Shown here one piece after another: positions 1 through 9,449 of a stretch of 64,000 bases of DNA (the stretch's first letter is position 1; each line of letters opens with the position of its first letter). The notes beneath the pieces were generated by a model that was not told the DNA's origin, made no database searches, and saw only the letters and a list, made by a program, of their open reading frames with translations. The translations under genes were made by a program, and so were the position numbers. The stretch comes from Myroides guanonis (GTDB taxonomy: Bacteria; Bacteroidota; Bacteroidia; Flavobacteriales; Flavobacteriaceae), in the NCBI RefSeq assembly GCF_900114085.1, contig NZ_FORU01000001.1, forward strand, positions 390,637-454,636, given 5' to 3'.

Positions 1-48
1 ACACAGGCCTAAATGAATTGTTCGTAAAGTTTTAATTTTTTCGGTCAT
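1..48 (-). CDS. 5' end of an unidentified gene (partial)
   Basis: The window edge cuts this gene. An ATG on the minus strand at 48-46 opens a frame reading MTEKIKTLRTIHLGLC to the edge, just 5 bases after the stop of the LytTR regulator. The short spacing and shared strand suggest it is the third gene of the kinase/regulator operon. Too little is visible to name a family. Confidence 0.45.
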   Translation of the reverse strand, partial: MTEKIKTLRTIHLGLC

Positions 49-53
49 GTTTT

Positions 54-752
54 TTATTTGATTAATTGTGTTAGTACAGTTTTTTTATATGTTTCACCTA
101 TTGGTATTATTGCTTTTTCTATATACAACCTATTGCGTTCAATAGCTTCTATATGCTGTTTATTGATAATATAGGACTTGTGAATTCTTACAAATAGATC
201 TGATGGTAATTTGTCCTCCATATCTTTAAGGGTACTAAGAGTAATCAGACGCTCGTTACTCAGATGTAAAATTAAGTAGTCCTTCAACCCTTCGACATAT
301 TTTAATTCGTTAAAAAATACTTTTATATGTTTACCATCTGTTTTTACAAACAAGTAATCTTGCTTATGATGAGTTTTATCGGTTGTATGCTGTTCTATTA
401 TAGGTGTAACCTTTAGGATACTTTTTAAAAAGCGCTCATAAGTAATCGGTTTTAATAAATAGTCTAGTACATTGTGTTCATAGCCTTGAAGAGCGTATTG
501 ATTGTATGCTGAAGTGATGATGAAATACGATTTGTTTCCAAGCAAATTCATGATTTGTAGACCAGTTAATTCTGGCATCTGTATATCTATAAAACACAAA
601 TCTACTTTCAAGTGTTGCAATTCTGTCAATGCTTGAATAGCAGATGTAGAGCTTCCTATTAATTGTAAATGAGGGGATTTCTGAACATATTCGTTTAGCA
701 AAGCTACCGCCATCGGTTCATCATCAAGAATATAGCATTGTATCAAATTCAT
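54..752 (-). CDS. LytTR-family response regulator
   Basis: Cytoplasmic two-component response regulator of about 232 residues. The receiver domain shows the acidic pocket DDE at residues 10-12, the phospho-acceptor Asp56 in FIDIQMP and a YLLKP lysine. From about residue 130 to the end is a LytTR DNA-binding domain (KYVEGLKDY and IRIHKSYIIN-type motifs). The open frame runs 7 codons further upstream, but the ATG at 752 is preferred because it overlaps the kinase stop as ATGA, a typical coupled junction. The kinase just upstream is the obvious partner. Targets cannot be read from the sequence. Confidence 0.93.
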   Translation of the reverse strand: MNLIQCYILDDEPMAVALLNEYVQKSPHLQLIGSSTSAIQALTELQHLKVDLCFIDIQMPELTGLQIMNLLGNKSYFIITSAYNQYALQGYEHNVLDYLLKPITYERFLKSILKVTPIIEQHTTDKTHHKQDYLFVKTDGKHIKVFFNELKYVEGLKDYLILHLSNERLITLSTLKDMEDKLPSDLFVRIHKSYIINKQHIEAIERNRLYIEKAIIPIGETYKKTVLTQLIK

Positions 753-1789
753 AGTTCTATAGTTAGTTCGCAAGTAAAGATATTCGCTTCTTCTGTAACC
801 GTCAAGTTGTGTTTGTCTGGAAATTGTAGCTCTAATCTTTTGCGAATATTAGATAGTCCAATTCCACTAATGCTGTCTTTGAAGTGTTTGTTGATTTTGT
901 TTTGAGTATGCAATCTTAGGATATTGTCTTTTTGTGTAATTTGAATGATAAAAGGTCGTTCCTTATCGGTTAATACACCATGTTTAAAGCCATTTTCTAC
1001 AAAAGGCAATAGTAACAATGGAGGTATATGAATATCTGGGTTCTTAACATTAATAATCAACTCAAGCTGAGCGTTACCCGCAATTCTCATTTTTTCCAAG
1101 TCAATAAAATCTTGAATATAATTAAGTTCTTTTTGTAGTTCTACACTGTTTTGTTCTGTTTCATAAGTCATGTATCGCATTAAATGACTTAGCTTATCAA
1201 TTGCCGGTAATGCTAGTTCTGATTTTCGATAAACTAAATAATAGATGTTGTTTAACGTGTTAAAAATAAAATGTGGATTTATTTGAGACTTTAGAAAACG
1301 CAGTTCAGTTTCTTTTTGTTTACTTTCTATTAGTTGGTTAAGTTGGATACTTCTAATAAAATGGATAACAATGTAAGTAACAGTAGCTGTAAAAATCGGT
1401 ATGATACTAAAGTAAAAATTATCAAAGAAATAGAACGGAATTCCTGTTCCAACATGGTAGTTAACAGTGTCCCATAGTAATCTAGTAAGCCACTGTTCTA
1501 GAAGAGCTCTCAGGAATACAAATAAGAGATAAGAAGAAGCCCAACCAATAAGAGCTGTTTTCCAATTAAAGCTTTTTACCCAGCGAGGCATTATCAAGAA
1601 ATAATGAAAATAAAAAACACTTAAGAAAACAATATTAAAAGTAATACCAAATAGAGAAAACTCTGTAAAGTCAATAAAGTATGGAGCATTTATGTTTAGA
1701 TGAACATAGCGCAGATATAGTAAAAAAAGAAAAAGAACCATGTGTATTTGGACTTCTTTTTTCTTCGATAAATACTCTATTTGCTTCAT
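749..1789 (-). CDS. LytS/YehU-type sensor histidine kinase
   Basis: Inner-membrane histidine kinase of the His_kinase (PF06580) type, 346 residues. Four hydrophobic segments lie between about residues 17 and 147. The phospho-acceptor His173 sits in the motif NPHFIFNTLNN, and the ATP-binding N-box is LLLPFVENGFKHG in the C-terminal part, followed by GIGLSNIRKRL. No extracytoplasmic sensor domain is visible, so the membrane part is the likely sensor. It overlaps the LytTR regulator by 4 bases and should phosphorylate it. Confidence 0.93.
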   Translation of the reverse strand: MKQIEYLSKKKEVQIHMVLFLFLLYLRYVHLNINAPYFIDFTEFSLFGITFNIVFLSVFYFHYFLIMPRWVKSFNWKTALIGWASSYLLFVFLRALLEQWLTRLLWDTVNYHVGTGIPFYFFDNFYFSIIPIFTATVTYIVIHFIRSIQLNQLIESKQKETELRFLKSQINPHFIFNTLNNIYYLVYRKSELALPAIDKLSHLMRYMTYETEQNSVELQKELNYIQDFIDLEKMRIAGNAQLELIINVKNPDIHIPPLLLLPFVENGFKHGVLTDKERPFIIQITQKDNILRLHTQNKINKHFKDSISGIGLSNIRKRLELQFPDKHNLTVTEEANIFTCELTIEL

Positions 1790-1928
1790 TATTTATGTTT
1801 TTGTAAAGCTATTAAAACTACAGCTCTCAATAAAGAGAGTTGGTCGCAAAAAACAGCTCGTTGGTCGAAAAATAGAAAATATATCTTAAGCGATGAATCA
1901 TATTTGCATTAAAATCAAAAACAGACAG

Positions 1929-2753
1929 ATGTATATTAAAATTATTTATTTAGTAATGGTGTATTTATTTGCGCAGGTGACTCATGCACAAATAAACAAA
2001 AGCTTTAAATCGACAGATCCGATTGAGGTATTGAATTTTGGAACATTTCACATGGGATTTACATCTGATGCGAATAGTACAGAATTTGATGAGCATAATT
2101 CAACTAACAAAGCAATGGTTCACGAAGTAGCAGAAGCGATAGCAAAGTTTAAACCTACTGTAATTATCGTTGAACAATTACCACAATACGATGAAGGCTT
2201 AAATGAATTGTATCAATCATATTTAAAGAATCCAGATTTAAAAATGGAGAATCCAAATGAAATTAATTTATTAGCCTTTGAGGTAGGTAGGTTAGCAGGA
2301 GCAAAGCAATTTTATGGAATAGATTATAGTGAAGGATATAATTATATGATCAATAAGAGTATTCCTAATTACAACGATAAAGACTTGTTTGAAGATTATA
2401 TGACAGCAGTTATAACCATTTTTGATAATAAGGAAAAGAAATCTAGAGACGTTAAGCAAATGTTATACAATACAAATACAAAAGAGTTTTTAGATGCAAT
2501 GATCAACCTTAATGCAGATATGTTAACCCATGTTTCTTCAGAAGGAAAAGCAGAAGGCGCAGATGAAGCAGCAAAGTTTTATCACCGAAATTTATTGATG
2601 TATTCAAACCTGAATCAATTGCCTTTAACAAAAGATGATCGCGTTTTTATTTTAATGGGCGCAACGCACACTGCATTTTTCAATATGTGGCTAGAAAGAA
2701 GTCCTAAATATCAATTGGTTCATACATTAGATTATTTGGAGCAGTTTAAATAA
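1929..2753 (+). CDS. DUF5694 family exported protein
   Basis: About 274 residues after a signal peptide ending near THAQ. The body matches the DUF5694 (TraB/ChaN-like) family: an N-terminal LNFGTFHMGF strand, VIIVEQLPQYD, a GIDYSEGYNY segment and a closing ILMGATHTAFF motif. The family role is not established. The frame extends 12 codons upstream to an ATG at 1893, but the ATG at 1929 gives a clean signal peptide. It sits alone, divergent from the kinase operon. Confidence 0.75.
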   Translation: MYIKIIYLVMVYLFAQVTHAQINKSFKSTDPIEVLNFGTFHMGFTSDANSTEFDEHNSTNKAMVHEVAEAIAKFKPTVIIVEQLPQYDEGLNELYQSYLKNPDLKMENPNEINLLAFEVGRLAGAKQFYGIDYSEGYNYMINKSIPNYNDKDLFEDYMTAVITIFDNKEKKSRDVKQMLYNTNTKEFLDAMINLNADMLTHVSSEGKAEGADEAAKFYHRNLLMYSNLNQLPLTKDDRVFILMGATHTAFFNMWLERSPKYQLVHTLDYLEQFK

Positions 2754-2847
2754 TAGAAGAACTTAAAATAAAATACCCGATAGTTGTAACTCAAGTAGAA
2801 TTATACTGTTAGTAATTATAAAGTTTTCATTTTACTTGATTAGATAA

Positions 2848-2877
2848 TTGAGATAGAACTTAAAACAACTATTTTTG
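2848..2877 (+). promoter_or_regulatory. Bacteroidota-type promoter for the alpha/beta hydrolase
   Basis: TTG at 2848-2850, a 19-base spacer, then TATTTTTG at 2870-2877, matching the -33 TTG and -7 TAnnTTTG boxes of Bacteroidota housekeeping promoters. It lies about 60 bases before the ATG at 2937. Confidence 0.6.
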
Positions 2878-2936
2878 AATATAAATAATCTTAATTTAAG
2901 TATAAACTAAGATTACAATTTTCAAACCAGAGAACA

Positions 2937-4022
2937 ATGAAAAGTAAATTACTTTGTATTATAGCATTTTTGCTTGTAAGTATAGTTCCATGTATTGGGC
3001 ATAATAAAATCTATGATAATCAAATAGACATAGAGTTTTTTATACCAGTAGAGAAATCAAAACTTTATACACGTGTTATTGGTAACACTGAAAAACCTAT
3101 AATTATTTCATTACATGGTGGTCCTGGAGCTTTTTCTGTAGATCATGAATTCTATAAAGATGTTTTTGAGAAAGATTACTTAGTTGTTTATTTTGACCAA
3201 AGGGGAGGAGGTAAATCGGAAGAATGCACAGATAAAACTATGCTTACAACAGATCAATTCGTTGAAGATTTAGACATGGTAGTGGATTATATACAAGATA
3301 AATACCCAAACAAAAAAATCAATCTTTTAGGTACTTCATGGGGAGGGACTTATGGTTTTTTGTATTTGCTAAAGCATCAAGATAAGATTAATTCATTTAT
3401 TAGTAGTTCAGGATTCATAGATAGTCCTCAAAGAAACTTTGCTCTAATAAATCACGAGCGCAAATTGGCAAATGAACTTTTAAAAATCACAACAGATTCT
3501 GTCAAAAAGGTTCGATATGAACAAATTCTAACGAAATTAGATGAAATTGAGAAAAGTGGATTTAAAGATTTTTTTGAGTATATGAATGTTATTAGATATG
3601 AGTTTCCAAAAGATTTAGGTTTCGATGTTTATTGGGCTAAGCCAGAATTAAAAGAAAAGAAAGCTGAGTTACTTAGCGATCCTGATTTTTATGTTCGAGT
3701 AAAATATACTCCAGAGCAACTTGAAAAGGCAATCGAAAGAATGGAATATATAAACGAAGTCTTTATGAATATGGAGTCCTATAACAATTTGAATATAGTA
3801 AATGAAATTGAGGCTATTAAAAAGCCTATATTAGTTATTCAAGGAGAATATGACTATGCAATTGGAGTAGAACAAGGTAGAACAATTTATAATGCGCTTA
3901 AAAATGTTTCCAAGAAGAATAAAGAGTTAGTATACATAAAAAACGCCTCGCATAATACACCGTTTGAAGCTCCTGAAATATATTATAATACGATGAAATC
4001 TTTTTTCAAAAAGCACAATTAA
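2937..4022 (+). CDS. Exported alpha/beta hydrolase (proline iminopeptidase-like, S33)
   Basis: A 361-residue hydrolase with an N-terminal signal peptide (about residues 1-21). The oxyanion motif HGGPG is at residues 60-64, the DQRGGGKS motif near 88-94 and the nucleophile elbow GTSWGG has Ser134. The acid is in GEYDYAIG (about residue 305) and the catalytic His in NASHNTPFE near the C-terminus. This layout is typical of prolyl aminopeptidases and related peptidase family S33 enzymes, but the substrate cannot be fixed by sequence reading. Own promoter upstream and a bidirectional terminator downstream make it monocistronic. Confidence 0.88.
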   Translation: MKSKLLCIIAFLLVSIVPCIGHNKIYDNQIDIEFFIPVEKSKLYTRVIGNTEKPIIISLHGGPGAFSVDHEFYKDVFEKDYLVVYFDQRGGGKSEECTDKTMLTTDQFVEDLDMVVDYIQDKYPNKKINLLGTSWGGTYGFLYLLKHQDKINSFISSSGFIDSPQRNFALINHERKLANELLKITTDSVKKVRYEQILTKLDEIEKSGFKDFFEYMNVIRYEFPKDLGFDVYWAKPELKEKKAELLSDPDFYVRVKYTPEQLEKAIERMEYINEVFMNMESYNNLNIVNEIEAIKKPILVIQGEYDYAIGVEQGRTIYNALKNVSKKNKELVYIKNASHNTPFEAPEIYYNTMKSFFKKHN

Positions 4023-4167
4023 GCAAAAAGAATTTTGAACATTAATAGGTGCTTTCAGTTTTAAAACAGGAAATTATTAAATAAAACTTATCAAAAATAT
4101 CAGCCTTAAAAGGTGGAAATGGCAACGTTTTTTCAGAAACATCTCTAAGTTCAAATAGAATAAAAAG

Positions 4168-4204
4168 AAACCCGATAACTGTAATGTATAGCTATCGGGT
4201 TTTG
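4168..4204. terminator. Bidirectional terminator between convergent genes
   Basis: Perfect arms AAACCCGATA (4168-4177) and TATCGGGTTT (4193-4202) around a 15-base loop, with T tracts on both sides. It separates the hydrolase (+) from the thioredoxin-like lipoprotein (-). Confidence 0.85.
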
Positions 4205-4237
4205 CTTTATTGATATTTTCAAGAAGATTAAAAAGGA

Positions 4238-4810
4238 TTATTTCTTCGGGGAATTGTCTAAAAACATTTGTTTAACTTTTTCTACATCATAACTTTTGTC
4301 TGCTTCCAAATCACCAGATCCGAAAACATTAGTCACTTCACCTTCACCATTAATGACAAAAAAGAAAGGATAACCTAAGCTTTTAGCATTAGGAGCATAT
4401 TTTTCAAACACTTCTTTATTTTTGTTTTTTGTAGAATAATTTAAGTGGTAATACAAGTAATTTGCATCGACTATAGTTTTGAGCTCTTGATTGTTTTGTA
4501 CAAAATCATTAAAACGCAAACACCAAATGCACCAGTTACCACCAGCTTGTACAAATACGTTTTTACCTTCCAATTTTGCTTTGGCTATTAGTTCATTTAT
4601 TTTAGCCTGAGCGTCTTCTTGTTCGTTGTAGGGTTTTGATAATTTTTCTTTTTCAACCTCAATAGCTTTTTTTGCAGCAACAGTATCTACTTGTACAGAA
4701 GACTCTACAGCATCATTAGTTATAGCTTCGGGTGTTGGAATTTCTTTTTTACAACTAGTTAATGTGAATAGGGACGCTATAATTAACGAGGATATAAGTG
4801 TTTTTTGCAT
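4238..4810 (-). CDS. Thioredoxin-fold lipoprotein
   Basis: A 190-residue periplasmic lipoprotein: signal peptide ending in the lipobox LTSC with Cys20, a charged linker, then a thioredoxin fold from about residue 65. The redox motif is WCIWC with Cys94 and Cys97, in the context VFVQAGGNWCIWCLRF, like the DUF255/thioredoxin_7 group of disulfide reductases. A cis-Pro-like SLGYPFFFVI segment follows. It probably reduces or isomerises disulfides of envelope proteins. The target is unknown. Confidence 0.87.
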   Translation of the reverse strand: MQKTLISSLIIASLFTLTSCKKEIPTPEAITNDAVESSVQVDTVAAKKAIEVEKEKLSKPYNEQEDAQAKINELIAKAKLEGKNVFVQAGGNWCIWCLRFNDFVQNNQELKTIVDANYLYYHLNYSTKNKNKEVFEKYAPNAKSLGYPFFFVINGEGEVTNVFGSGDLEADKSYDVEKVKQMFLDNSPKK

Positions 4811-5176
4811 GTTTTTGTATTTAGAAATTATATGTAAATTTCAATCTTAAAAAAGGTTTTTAGAAAACACAAAAATAAGGCTTTTTTAACCCTTTACGAC
4901 ATCTAAAAAGTGTTTTATGTATACTGTATGAATTAATTATTTACAAGCTTATTTTAAATATTAATTGCCTACTGTTAGGATAATACCTATATCTGTATCT
5001 TCTTTTTAATTTTATTACTTTCAGGGTAATTATTAATCACTTTTTTCTAGAGATAACTGTTATTCTTGGATGTTGTGAGAGATTACTATTTTTAAAATAA
5101 AATCTAAGAGGTCTTATATAATAAGTATATTGTGGTGTTTTATAATTGGTAAACAGACGTAATTCAAAACATAAGA
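4811..5176. other. Intergenic region, nothing recognised
   Basis: AT-rich spacer of about 365 bases between divergent genes (thioredoxin-like lipoprotein and AraC regulator). No reading frame with coding character, hairpin terminator or strong palindrome was seen. It must hold both promoters. Confidence 0.5.
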
Positions 5177-5992
5177 ATGAAAAGCATTGTTAACATAAGA
5201 CAGTTTTATACTCCTATACAACCAGCAGCTAGAAAAATAGGAGGCAATGTCAATTATAATGAGTTTTTTCCAGATGTAAGACTTCAAAAATTTATCTATT
5301 GTTATTGGCAACTTGAAACAAGAGATAAACTTATTGACGAATATAAATATCGTGTAGACTCAGATGGTTGTATTGATGTTTTCTTTGAATTAGAGAATCC
5401 ACAAGAAAACTTTGTGATGGGGTTCAGCAAAACGTTTGTAGAATTTCCTTTAGAAGACAAATTTAATTACATAGGTATTCGTTTTCTACCGGCAGTATTT
5501 ACCCAGATTTTCAAAATTAATGCAGAAGAGTTAAATAGTCAATGCGAGAATTTACATTTTATAGTTCCCAGCCTTTCAAAATTTATTGAACAAAGTTTTC
5601 ATGATAAATTAGTTGCAGAAGAATTAGTTCAGATTTTAGATTGCTACTTTTTAAAAGTTGTTTATCAAAATACTATCATGAGTGACAGTCGTTTCAATAC
5701 TGCACTAGAAATCATTTTGAAGAAGAAAGGAATGTTGCATATAGAAAAAGATATAGATGCGGGGATTAGCAGTCGACAATTAAGAAGACTATTTGAGTTC
5801 TATATTGGCGATTCTGCCAAAACGTTTAGTAAGGTAGTTCGGTTTCAAAATATCTTAAAAGCTAATTGTTTGAAGCAAGAGTCAAAATACACCGATTTAC
5901 TTTATGATTCAGGCTATTTTGATCAGTCTCATTTTATCAAAGAATTTAAATGTTTTTACGGTGAAACACCTAGTGTTATATTCAATGAGTAA
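5177..5992 (+). CDS. AraC-family transcriptional regulator (DUF6597 type)
   Basis: A 271-residue regulator. Residues about 20-130 resemble the DUF6597 sensing domain (LQKFIYCYWQLE, DGCIDVFFELE, YIGIRFLPAVF). The C-terminal third is an AraC double helix-turn-helix with ISSRQLRRLFEFYIGDSAKTF and DLLYDSGYFDQSHFIKEFK followed by GETPSVIF. It is transcribed just ahead of the VOC protein gene and probably controls it or shares its inducer. Ligand unknown. Confidence 0.85.
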   Translation: MKSIVNIRQFYTPIQPAARKIGGNVNYNEFFPDVRLQKFIYCYWQLETRDKLIDEYKYRVDSDGCIDVFFELENPQENFVMGFSKTFVEFPLEDKFNYIGIRFLPAVFTQIFKINAEELNSQCENLHFIVPSLSKFIEQSFHDKLVAEELVQILDCYFLKVVYQNTIMSDSRFNTALEIILKKKGMLHIEKDIDAGISSRQLRRLFEFYIGDSAKTFSKVVRFQNILKANCLKQESKYTDLLYDSGYFDQSHFIKEFKCFYGETPSVIFNE

Positions 5993-6057
5993 GGTTGTCC
6001 GTTTTTTACTATTTTTTTATTAAAAGAAAAATGAACTTTGTTCTATATAAAGAAAGT

Positions 6058-6546
6058 ATGAAGAACATTATGACTCTAATGATTTGTATGATGACAATTA
6101 AAGCTGCATTTTCACAAGTCGACACTAAACAAGAAAAACAAATAAACATGAAATTAAATTCAGGAATTGTAACCGAAAAATTATTAGAAACAAAGGAGTT
6201 TTATACAAACCAATTAGGTTTTGGTGTAACATTTGAAAACGATTTTTATATTTTGTTGCATACTCCAAACGGAGAATCGGAAATTAGTTTTCTACTACCT
6301 AATCATCCAAGTCAGCAGTCTCTTTTTCAAAAACCATTTCAGGGAAATGGAGTCTATCTAACTCTTGAAGTTGACAATGTAGATGAAGTATATAGTAGGT
6401 TGATAGAAAAAGGAGTAACAATAGAAATTGAAATACGAGATGAACCATGGGGAGATCGTCATTTTGCAATTATGGACCCAAATGGAGTGGGAATAGATAT
6501 AGTTACATATTCACCTCCAAAAATTGAGGAATTAGAACGACCATAG
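6058..6546 (+). CDS. VOC (glyoxalase/bleomycin-resistance fold) protein
   Basis: About 162 residues. The conserved body begins at MKLNSGIVTEKL and shows the vicinal-oxygen-chelate pattern: ETKEFYTNQLGF, then VYLTLEVDNVDEVY, DEPWGDRHFAIMDPNG and DIVTY. The frame is open from a TTG at 5995, but the ATG at 6058 gives a signal peptide (MKNIMTLMICMMTIKAAFSQ), which is unusual because VOC proteins are normally cytoplasmic. If the true start is the internal ATG near 6148, the protein would be cytoplasmic. Same strand and close to the AraC gene, so probably cotranscribed. Confidence 0.8.
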   Translation: MKNIMTLMICMMTIKAAFSQVDTKQEKQINMKLNSGIVTEKLLETKEFYTNQLGFGVTFENDFYILLHTPNGESEISFLLPNHPSQQSLFQKPFQGNGVYLTLEVDNVDEVYSRLIEKGVTIEIEIRDEPWGDRHFAIMDPNGVGIDIVTYSPPKIEELERP

Positions 6547-6587
6547 GATTTGTGTACCAATAATTAAAATATTTCATTGTGTTCTGA

Positions 6588-6619
6588 TTTGTTTAAGAAA
6601 GAGCGAATTCCTAGTTTTG
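6588..6619 (+). promoter_or_regulatory. Bacteroidota-type promoter for lipoprotein gene
   Basis: TTTG at 6588-6591, a 20-base spacer, then TAGTTTTG at 6612-6619, a full match to the TTTG / TAnnTTTG consensus, about 70 bases before the ATG at 6689. Confidence 0.65.
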
Positions 6620-6688
6620 TGAAAATTTGTAAAAAAATCTACTAGAAGTGTTTTTTATAAATTTTAAAATTCACATTTAATAAAATCT

Positions 6689-7456
6689 ATGAGGATGAAA
6701 AAAAGTCTGCTATTTCTATTGACAATTACACTAATGACGTCTTGTTCAAATGAAGACAACACTATAAACGATAAAGATAAATTAGTGATAAAACATGACG
6801 GTAAATTAAAGAGTACAAAGGTAATTGTTAATTCCTCAGTTGTTGATGAGAAATTATATTCATATATAGAAACAACAGATTTTTTATACGGGACTAATGG
6901 TTTTGTGAGTGAAACTAAAACCACAAGAATTGATAAATATGGAGAATCGTTTGCTCATACCACTTTTGGTTATGATGGAAATTATTTAATCAATAAAACA
7001 TATTTAGAACCTAGTTATAGAAATGATGTGGTAGAAAAATTCTATTATGTAGATGAATTAATAACGACTTCAAATTATTATTCTAGAGGAAAATCAGTAC
7101 GTGAATATTATTCTTATGATTCATTTAAGAATTTAATCAAAAGAGAAATATTTCATAATGAGGAAGAATGGGAAGCAACATTTGAATTTGAATATACAAA
7201 TGAAAATGTAAATAAATTGATTCTTAATACAAGACATCCTATACCTACTCAAATTTTGAACTATGAGTATGATAATAAACACAATCCTTATAATGAAGCT
7301 TATTCGGTAGCATATAGAAGGATAAAATATATTTCCAAAAATAATGTTGTACGAGTCAATGATAATGAGATTCAATATGAATATAATGCTAAAGGATATC
7401 CAATCAAGAGTATAGATAAAAATAATGATGTAATTACTACATATGAATATTATTAG
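6689..7456 (+). CDS. Hypothetical lipoprotein
   Basis: A 255-residue lipoprotein with signal sequence and lipobox MTSCS. The mature part is rich in Tyr/Asn with repeated strands of the type YDxxxNLIKREIF and YNAKGYPIKSIDKNN, reminiscent of the RHS/YD-like beta-strand proteins common as Bacteroidota surface lipoproteins. A promoter lies upstream and a strong terminator directly downstream, so it is a single-gene unit. Function unknown. Confidence 0.75.
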   Translation: MRMKKSLLFLLTITLMTSCSNEDNTINDKDKLVIKHDGKLKSTKVIVNSSVVDEKLYSYIETTDFLYGTNGFVSETKTTRIDKYGESFAHTTFGYDGNYLINKTYLEPSYRNDVVEKFYYVDELITTSNYYSRGKSVREYYSYDSFKNLIKREIFHNEEEWEATFEFEYTNENVNKLILNTRHPIPTQILNYEYDNKHNPYNEAYSVAYRRIKYISKNNVVRVNDNEIQYEYNAKGYPIKSIDKNNDVITTYEYY

Positions 7457-7468
7457 TCTTTTGTTTTT

Positions 7469-7511
7469 AAAAAAGGGGTTAGATTCCAATAAGGAATCTA
7501 ACCCCTTTTTT
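7469..7511 (+). terminator. Strong rho-independent terminator
   Basis: A 19-base perfect stem: AAAAAAGGGGTTAGATTCC (7469-7487), loop AATAA, and its exact complement ending in six T (7493-7511). It lies 12 bases after the lipoprotein stop codon. Confidence 0.95.
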
Positions 7512-7652
7512 AATGTAAGCAAGTAAGAACTCGTTTTTAAGCTTTTAATATATTGAAATAGAATTAACTTCGAACAAGTAAAATTTATTCACTTAGATCT
7601 AATCGTGTTGATTAACAGAGAAATTGTTGAAGATAAATTAGAATAAAAATTA

Positions 7653-8609
7653 CTATTGTAGCTCTTTTAAAAGCAATTGATATTCTAAGTCGTTATCATT
7701 TAAAAAATTGAGTAATTCTATTTTATTATTTACATTTAAGACTCTTTTTTTACCGTTTTTTAGATTGATGTATAATCCTGTTTTTGAACCAAAAACATAA
7801 GCCCAACCTAATTTTTTTGAATATCTTATTCCAAAACCTAAAGGAAAATCATCCATAATTTTATCTTTTATTTCAATGGATTCTATTTCGTTCCAGCTTA
7901 TCTTTTTATTGATAAACAAGAATGAATATGAAACGGTTGATTTGTCGATGTAGACTGAAAAGGGACTGATGAAAATAAAAATACATATTAGTATATTGAA
8001 TAATGTAAAATAAACAATTTCATTACTTTTCCAATCACTTAGAAAAACTACTAGAAAGAATTGGAATAGGAAGAGCCCTAAAATAAATTTCGGCAATCTG
8101 GTTTTTTCTTTAAAAAACTTAGTGCTTTGCATTTCTTTAAAATTAAAGATTGATTCTATATTTACGTTATTAATAATAATAGAAGTAAGATTGTCATCAC
8201 TATCGATGCCCATAAATAAGTTATCTGTTACGTTTAAATAGCTTGTCTTAGCATCACTGAAAACTATTTTTACTATATCGTCATTGTAATCTAGTCGTAC
8301 TATTTTTTCATGAGGTTTAATTTCTGATATATAGAACCTATAGTAGCCATTTGTTTTTTGAGGGACTGTGAGAGTACTGTCTTTATTGGCAAGAGAGTTA
8401 TTAATATGAATTATGTCTAAAGAGAAAAATTGTTTGTGATCCATACCAGAACCAATTTCAATTAGGCAGATATCATTTTCTAATATTGAAAAAGATTGTG
8501 GTTCATACCTTGGTATGGCCGTAATACTTAGTGGTATCCCATGATTAGATTCAGAAGTTTCAATAGTATAGCTTAACTCTTTAGGTTCTTTAGCAAAATT
8601 TACTCTCAT
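7653..8609 (-). CDS. Hypothetical membrane protein
   Basis: A 318-residue protein. An N-terminal soluble part of about 170 residues precedes two adjacent membrane helices (about residues 173-190 and 198-220, FILGLFLFQFFLVVF and YFTLFNILICIFIFISPF). After them is a segment resembling a PH-like domain (ISWNEIESIEIKD...KRVLNVNNKIELL), a fold often seen after two transmembrane helices. No family was recognised with confidence. It stands alone on this strand. Confidence 0.6.
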   Translation of the reverse strand: MRVNFAKEPKELSYTIETSESNHGIPLSITAIPRYEPQSFSILENDICLIEIGSGMDHKQFFSLDIIHINNSLANKDSTLTVPQKTNGYYRFYISEIKPHEKIVRLDYNDDIVKIVFSDAKTSYLNVTDNLFMGIDSDDNLTSIIINNVNIESIFNFKEMQSTKFFKEKTRLPKFILGLFLFQFFLVVFLSDWKSNEIVYFTLFNILICIFIFISPFSVYIDKSTVSYSFLFINKKISWNEIESIEIKDKIMDDFPLGFGIRYSKKLGWAYVFGSKTGLYINLKNGKKRVLNVNNKIELLNFLNDNDLEYQLLLKELQ

Positions 8610-8793
8610 AAAATATTATTTGTCCAATTTACATGAAAATTTTTAAAAGATGAATCTTCCACAATATAAATACTTGTTTGTTCATATTGATTAATCACAA
8701 TTAGCATAAGAACATAAGTAGTGTAAACTCATATAGAGTGTTTTAAATAGTGAATTTCAGTAAGTTATAACGAGCTTCTATGGATTATTGTTT

Positions 8794-9306
8794 TTAGTCT
8801 TTAGAAGTCAATGCAAATTTCTTTGCTTGCCCCACCCAATTCGGTGCGTTGTTAATAGTTTGTCTAAGGAATAAGTTCAGTTGTGCAGAATGATGTTGAA
8901 TATGCCTCATATTATACAATAGAATTTCAAGTAAAGAGAAGTTTCTGTATTCATTAATCCAGCGGTCATTCATTCTATTTGGCGATAGACCTCCAATAAG
9001 GCGGTTAGCTTTTTTTCTACAATGATCCAAGTAACTAAGGACTTCTAACTTTGTATATGTTCTTTCTGGTTTCTCACCTGTAGGGTCAAATTCTGATAAA
9101 GTAAATGGTTTAGGTGGTGCAAAGCTATTTGGTTCTGTGGTTAAATAATAGTCTGTCCAGAAAATACAATGGAAAGATAGATACCAAAAATCTAATGGTG
9201 TATCCCAATGTTCATCTGGACACATATTGATTGCATTTTCAAGCATATCAAGACTTGCTCCAAATTGGGTCCAAATTGCTTCGGTGATTGTTGATGAATA
9301 CTCCAT
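8794..9306 (-). CDS. DinB-family protein
   Basis: A 170-residue four-helix-bundle protein. The metal-site pattern of the DinB/YfiT family is visible: a His in the helix WYLSFHCIFWTDYYL and the pair in NMRHIQHHSAQLNLFLR near the C-terminus. DinB-like proteins are metal-dependent, some being thiol transferases or hydrolases. The actual activity here is unknown. Single gene. Confidence 0.85.
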   Translation of the reverse strand: MEYSSTITEAIWTQFGASLDMLENAINMCPDEHWDTPLDFWYLSFHCIFWTDYYLTTEPNSFAPPKPFTLSEFDPTGEKPERTYTKLEVLSYLDHCRKKANRLIGGLSPNRMNDRWINEYRNFSLLEILLYNMRHIQHHSAQLNLFLRQTINNAPNWVGQAKKFALTSKD

Positions 9307-9449
9307 AATTATATTCTTTCAGATTGTCTTTACGTTTACTCGTTAGTTGTTATTACTAGTATTATTTGCATTGTAATATTAGGTTTGAAATTGATGCGAA
9401 ATGTATTAATTCTAACCTAATTTGAGCAAAAGCTTAGTCGTTTGTATAT

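Noticed and set aside
2765..2800. Terminator after the DUF5694 gene
   Set aside because: ACCCGATAGTTG resembles the arm used at 4168, but no complementary arm follows.
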